Shown here: piece after piece, positions 5,986 through 8,423 of the stretch
Layout of the letters: each line of letters opens with the position of its first letter
Position numbering within the stretch: the first letter of the stretch is position 1
Assembly (NCBI GenBank): GCA_002316215.1
Contig: DCDB01000126.1
Location: forward strand, 1-8,423
DNA from: Lachnospiraceae bacterium UBA1066
GTDB lineage: Bacteria > Bacillota > Clostridia > Lachnospirales > Lachnospiraceae
DNA length: 8,423 bases
Direction: 5' to 3'
Notes under the pieces: model-generated
Seen by the model: only the letters and a program-made list of their open reading frames with translations
Told to the model about the DNA's origin: nothing
Database searches by the model: none
Position numbers and translations under genes: made by a program

Positions 5986-6023
5986 CAAATATATTTGAGA
6001 ATTCGACAGTAACGTTGTATAAT
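5986..6023 (+). promoter_or_regulatory. promoter of the HTH-TerB-ATPase operon with overlapping palindrome
   Basis: -35 TTGAGA (5995-6000), 17-bp spacer, and -10 TATAAT (6018-6023) give a strong sigma-A promoter, 28 bases before the HTH start. The perfect 12-bp palindrome CAAATATATTTG (5986-5997) overlaps the first bases of the -35 box, a natural place for a repressor. The adjacent small HTH protein is the obvious candidate ligand for it. Confidence 0.7.
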
Positions 6024-6051
6024 ACGAATATCCAAATTTAGGAGGATGCCT

Positions 6052-6297
6052 ATGTCAGTTAGCTATAAAAAGCTGTGGAAACTGCTTATCGACCGTGATA
6101 TAAAAAAGAAAGATCTGTGTGTTTCGGCCGGTATCAGCCCCTCCTCGCTTGCCAAGCTGGGGAAAAGCGAAAATGTCAATACGGATATTCTCGTGAAAAT
6201 CTGCAACGCGTTAAATTGCGATGTGTCCGATATTATGGAGGTCAAGCCAGTATCCACAGAAAAGGAGGAATCCGAGAATGAAAAGCACAACTCCTAA
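6052..6297 (+). CDS. small Cro/C1-type (XRE, HTH_26-like) transcriptional regulator
   Basis: An 81-residue protein, essentially one HTH domain. YKKLWKLLIDRDIKKKDLC (5-23) is the first helical part; CVSAGISPSSLAKLGKSENV (23-42) is the HTH with recognition helix SSLAKL; TDILVKICNALNCDVSDIME (44-63) closes the fold. A charged tail follows. ATG 6052 is preferred over the in-frame ATG at 6046 because AGGAGG (6040-6045) is then 6 nt upstream instead of abutting the start codon. Proteins of this kind are common repressors on integrative elements. It is the first gene of the operon and its 3' end overlaps the next gene by 20 bases, implying coupled translation. Autorepression through the palindrome at 5986 is likely but unproven. 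Confidence 0.88.
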   Translation: MSVSYKKLWKLLIDRDIKKKDLCVSAGISPSSLAKLGKSENVNTDILVKICNALNCDVSDIMEVKPVSTEKEESENEKHNS

Positions 6298-8263
6298 GCT
6301 GCCCGGAAAGTTCTGCAGGGTGCTCTCCTTTATTCCCTGGATCAATTGGCTTTCCGTACTTTATATCGGAATCGTGAATACTAACGCACTGCATATTATT
6401 TGCGGAATTGTTTATGCGGTCATAACCTTCGCGGTTCCCTCTACGGCGCCGGTTTTTTGGATTGTGGGGATCATCCAATATATTTTCGCTTACCGGAGCA
6501 TCAAAAAGCGGATGGCTTCGGCTGAGACGCTTCCCGTCAAGCCGCAGGAAAAGGCCAATATCCATTCCCCATCACCAACAGCCCCCGGCTTTTCCGACAT
6601 GGTGCTGCCGGGGGAGCCGGAGAAAAAACAAGCCGTTCCCGCAAGGCCGCAGTATTCCGCTCCCACGGTCCGGGTTTCGATCCATGATCCGCATGAAAAG
6701 TTCTTTGCGGATATGAAAAGGTTTGCCCAGAAGGACGGGAAAGCAGTTCCCTTTGTTCCCTTCATGTCTTATTGGCCGACATATGAGAGTATGAACAAAA
6801 GCCAGCAGGCATGGTATTTCTATTGGCGCTCCCAGGTTCGCCAGGGAAATTACATCGACACAGATCTGTCGTACATTTTCGTACTGATCTACGAGCTGCT
6901 CAGCGGAACCGGATGGGAAACCCCGCGGGACGGCTATAAAAAGCTCACGCAAGTATGGAATGCCTACCGGGAAAGATTTCCCGCGCTGGACCGTTATCTG
7001 GCAGATTGGATATTTGACTTCGCCCGACAGCATGAACTTACAGACTTTTCCCTTTCAGAGCAGGAGAACCCTCACGCCTCGCCCTCGGCCAAAACGGATC
7101 TGATGATTGCCCAACATGCGTCCGAGGTTCCATTGAAGCTCTCTTTTTCTCTCATCGACGCGCTGTGCGACTATTCCATTGTCAGCAGCAAGTTCTATAA
7201 AGACGGCAATCAGGAACTGATGCGGGAGGCTATCCCTCGGGTTGTGGCTCTTGCCGACGCCGCACTTCAAAAGAAGACGGGAAAGGGCATCTTGGATACC
7301 TATGGTCCGACCCGAGCAAAAAAACAGGAGTACTATGCGTTTGCAAGCGCGGTATGCCCCCAGGCAAATCAAAAAATAGCCTTCACGGTCAAGGGCTATT
7401 CCGCTTATCCAAAACTGCGCGCTTACATCAACGAGCTGGTTCGCTACGGCGAAAACTCGCTGAGAAGCCTGTGCGGATGCCGGGGCCGTCTTCGCGGGAT
7501 TACGCTGGACCCGGAAACCTCAAAACTGATCGACAGCTTTCTGGCAAAAGAGTACGGCAATCGGCAGAAAACCGATTCATCAGAGGAAAAGCCCGCGAAG
7601 GTGGTTCTTAATTTTGAAAGCATCAACACGCTGCGGGAAGAATCGGACGCCGTGCGGGAAGCACTTTCGGTGGAAGAACCGGAAGCCAAAGCAGAAAAGG
7701 CTTTACTGACCGATGTGAAAGAGGTCACCTCGATTTATCTGGCGCTGTCGCCTGAGACGCGAGGTCTTCTGAACCGCTTGCAGAAAAGCGCATGGGAGGC
7801 TCCTTCCCAGCCGGGAGACGAAGTTTTGATTCAGGAGATCAACCGGCAGTCGGAACGATATCTGGGGCGCGCGCTTCTGGTCGTGGAAAATTCCGATATT
7901 ATCGCAGAGGACGATTACCGGGACGAACTCGCCTACATTTATGAAAATCCGCCCGCGATACCGGCGGAGGAAGCCCGGACAAAGTGCTTCGACGCATCTC
8001 TCCTGCCGGAAGAATTCCGTGGCTTTATGGAAGCGCTATCGCCGGAGCAGGAAAAGGCTCTATTCGCTGTGACCGCGTCCGTTGACTCGCAGCCGGAACT
8101 GGAAAAAATCGCAGAGGAAGCGCTGACCATGCCGCAGATTCTTCTGGACGACATTAATGCGGCGGCCATGCAATATCTGGGGGATATTCTGATTGATACC
8201 GCCGAGGAATCGCCGCATATTCTGGACGAATACGCGCCGGCTTTGAAAAAATCAATTGCTTAG
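6278..8263 (+). CDS. membrane-anchored TerB_N / TerB_C-like protein
   Basis: A 661-residue protein. ATG 6278 is chosen because AAGGAGG (6262-6268) lies 9 nt upstream and an in-frame methionine farther upstream (6221) has no RBS. Residues 17-73 hold three hydrophobic segments (around WINWLSVLYIGIV, HIICGIVYAVITFAV and VFWIVGIIQYIFA), then a basic KKR stop-transfer. A Pro-rich linker spans 84-135. From about 138 a TerB_N-type domain follows, with YWPTYESMNKSQQAWYFYWR at 165-184, YIDTDLSYIFVLIYELL around 192-208 and FPALDRYLADWIFDFARQH at 234-252. A charged linker (425-475) leads to a TerB_C-like region (about 485-661) containing two related copies (LSPE...IN...YLG). TerB domains occur in tellurite-resistance and phage- or stress-response modules, and TerB_N/TerB_C proteins are associated with helicases and ATPases in predicted DNA-processing operons. 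Biochemical function is unknown. The likely role is a membrane-linked scaffold or sensor for the ATPase encoded next. Confidence 0.75.
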   Translation: MKSTTPKLPGKFCRVLSFIPWINWLSVLYIGIVNTNALHIICGIVYAVITFAVPSTAPVFWIVGIIQYIFAYRSIKKRMASAETLPVKPQEKANIHSPSPTAPGFSDMVLPGEPEKKQAVPARPQYSAPTVRVSIHDPHEKFFADMKRFAQKDGKAVPFVPFMSYWPTYESMNKSQQAWYFYWRSQVRQGNYIDTDLSYIFVLIYELLSGTGWETPRDGYKKLTQVWNAYRERFPALDRYLADWIFDFARQHELTDFSLSEQENPHASPSAKTDLMIAQHASEVPLKLSFSLIDALCDYSIVSSKFYKDGNQELMREAIPRVVALADAALQKKTGKGILDTYGPTRAKKQEYYAFASAVCPQANQKIAFTVKGYSAYPKLRAYINELVRYGENSLRSLCGCRGRLRGITLDPETSKLIDSFLAKEYGNRQKTDSSEEKPAKVVLNFESINTLREESDAVREALSVEEPEAKAEKALLTDVKEVTSIYLALSPETRGLLNRLQKSAWEAPSQPGDEVLIQEINRQSERYLGRALLVVENSDIIAEDDYRDELAYIYENPPAIPAEEARTKCFDASLLPEEFRGFMEALSPEQEKALFAVTASVDSQPELEKIAEEALTMPQILLDDINAAAMQYLGDILIDTAEESPHILDEYAPALKKSIA

Positions 8264-8276
8264 GGGGAACGTTATC

Positions 8277-8423
8277 ATGCAGACCGTAAAGATCAGCCGC
8301 CGGGAATCCGGCGCGCTTCTCAATTCTCTGATTGCCGGCGTCGTGCCGCGCGTCGGGCTTCGGCACATCGCTGTCGGACGGCAGAAAGAGGTAGGCGCCT
8401 TTTTACAGGATTTATCCACCATT
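8277..8423 (+). CDS. P-loop ATPase of DUF2791 / BrxD type, N-terminus only
   Basis: The first 49 codons of a gene cut by the right edge. ATG 8277 follows a GGGGGAA Shine-Dalgarno and lies 13 bases after the TerB-like stop, so the genes are co-transcribed. The visible residues, VKISRRESGALLNSLIAGVV then PRVGLRHIAVGRQKEVGAFL, match the N-terminal pattern of large ATPases annotated as BREX-system ATP-binding domain or DUF2791. In that family a Walker A motif (GxxGxGKS) follows roughly 15-20 residues after the end of this fragment, so it cannot be seen here. Such ATPases commonly pair with a superfamily II helicase and TerB-type proteins. The family call depends on about 40 residues and is moderately sure. 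Confidence 0.65.
   Translation, partial: MQTVKISRRESGALLNSLIAGVVPRVGLRHIAVGRQKEVGAFLQDLSTI

Noticed and set aside
6572..7372. Minus-strand ORFs of 105-153 codons inside the TerB-like gene
   Set aside because: Shadows in GC-richer coding DNA; no RBS and no recognisable family.
1..8423. CRISPR array, tRNA, rRNA, IS element or integrase
   Set aside because: No regularly spaced repeats, cloverleaf, rRNA-like stretch, transposase or recombinase motif was found on either strand.

Overview
This 8.4 kb window looks like accessory DNA from a low-to-moderate-GC Firmicute, probably a gut-type member of the Clostridia. The evidence is AGGAGG-type ribosome binding sites, sigma-A promoters with 17-bp spacers, and gene families common on clostridial integrative elements. 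Composition changes from block to block: AT-rich on the left, intermediate in the middle, GC-richer on the right. This suggests a patchwork of segments with different origins. No integrase, relaxase, tRNA, rRNA, IS or CRISPR array is visible.

Left block (1-2800, minus strand): remains of a DNA-modification/restriction island. A methyltransferase-like ORF of the PglX/type IIG class runs off the left edge. It has motif I (DPCVGSGNF) and motif IV (NPPY), but only 51 residues precede motif I and these do not look like the family. The start lies in a GC-richer patch (about 1590-1740) that also carries a plus-strand intrinsic terminator. Upstream of it is a 330-aa ORF resembling the C-terminal part of a DUF262 (GmrSD-like) protein, with no visible N-terminal domain or RBS. 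Both look 5'-truncated.

Middle block (2870-5000, plus strand): a MarR-family repressor and a MATE efflux pump, transcribed from a consensus promoter whose -10 box sits between two copies of a 14-bp operator in inverted orientation. The arrangement parallels MepR/MepA. A 39-codon relic of a histidine-kinase ATPase C-terminus follows.

Regulatory block (5000-6050, plus strand): a structured leader with an SD-sequestering hairpin and a 19-codon ORF, then a small sigma-70 region-4 protein of the integrative-element type, then a long hairpin.

Right block (5990-8423, plus strand): a new promoter drives a small Cro/C1-type HTH gene. This overlaps a gene for a membrane-anchored TerB_N/TerB_C-like protein, followed after 13 bases by the start of a P-loop ATPase of the DUF2791/BrxD type, cut by the right edge. 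This HTH-TerB-ATPase operon is the best candidate for an intact, poorly described DNA-processing or defence system. Its remaining genes lie beyond the window.
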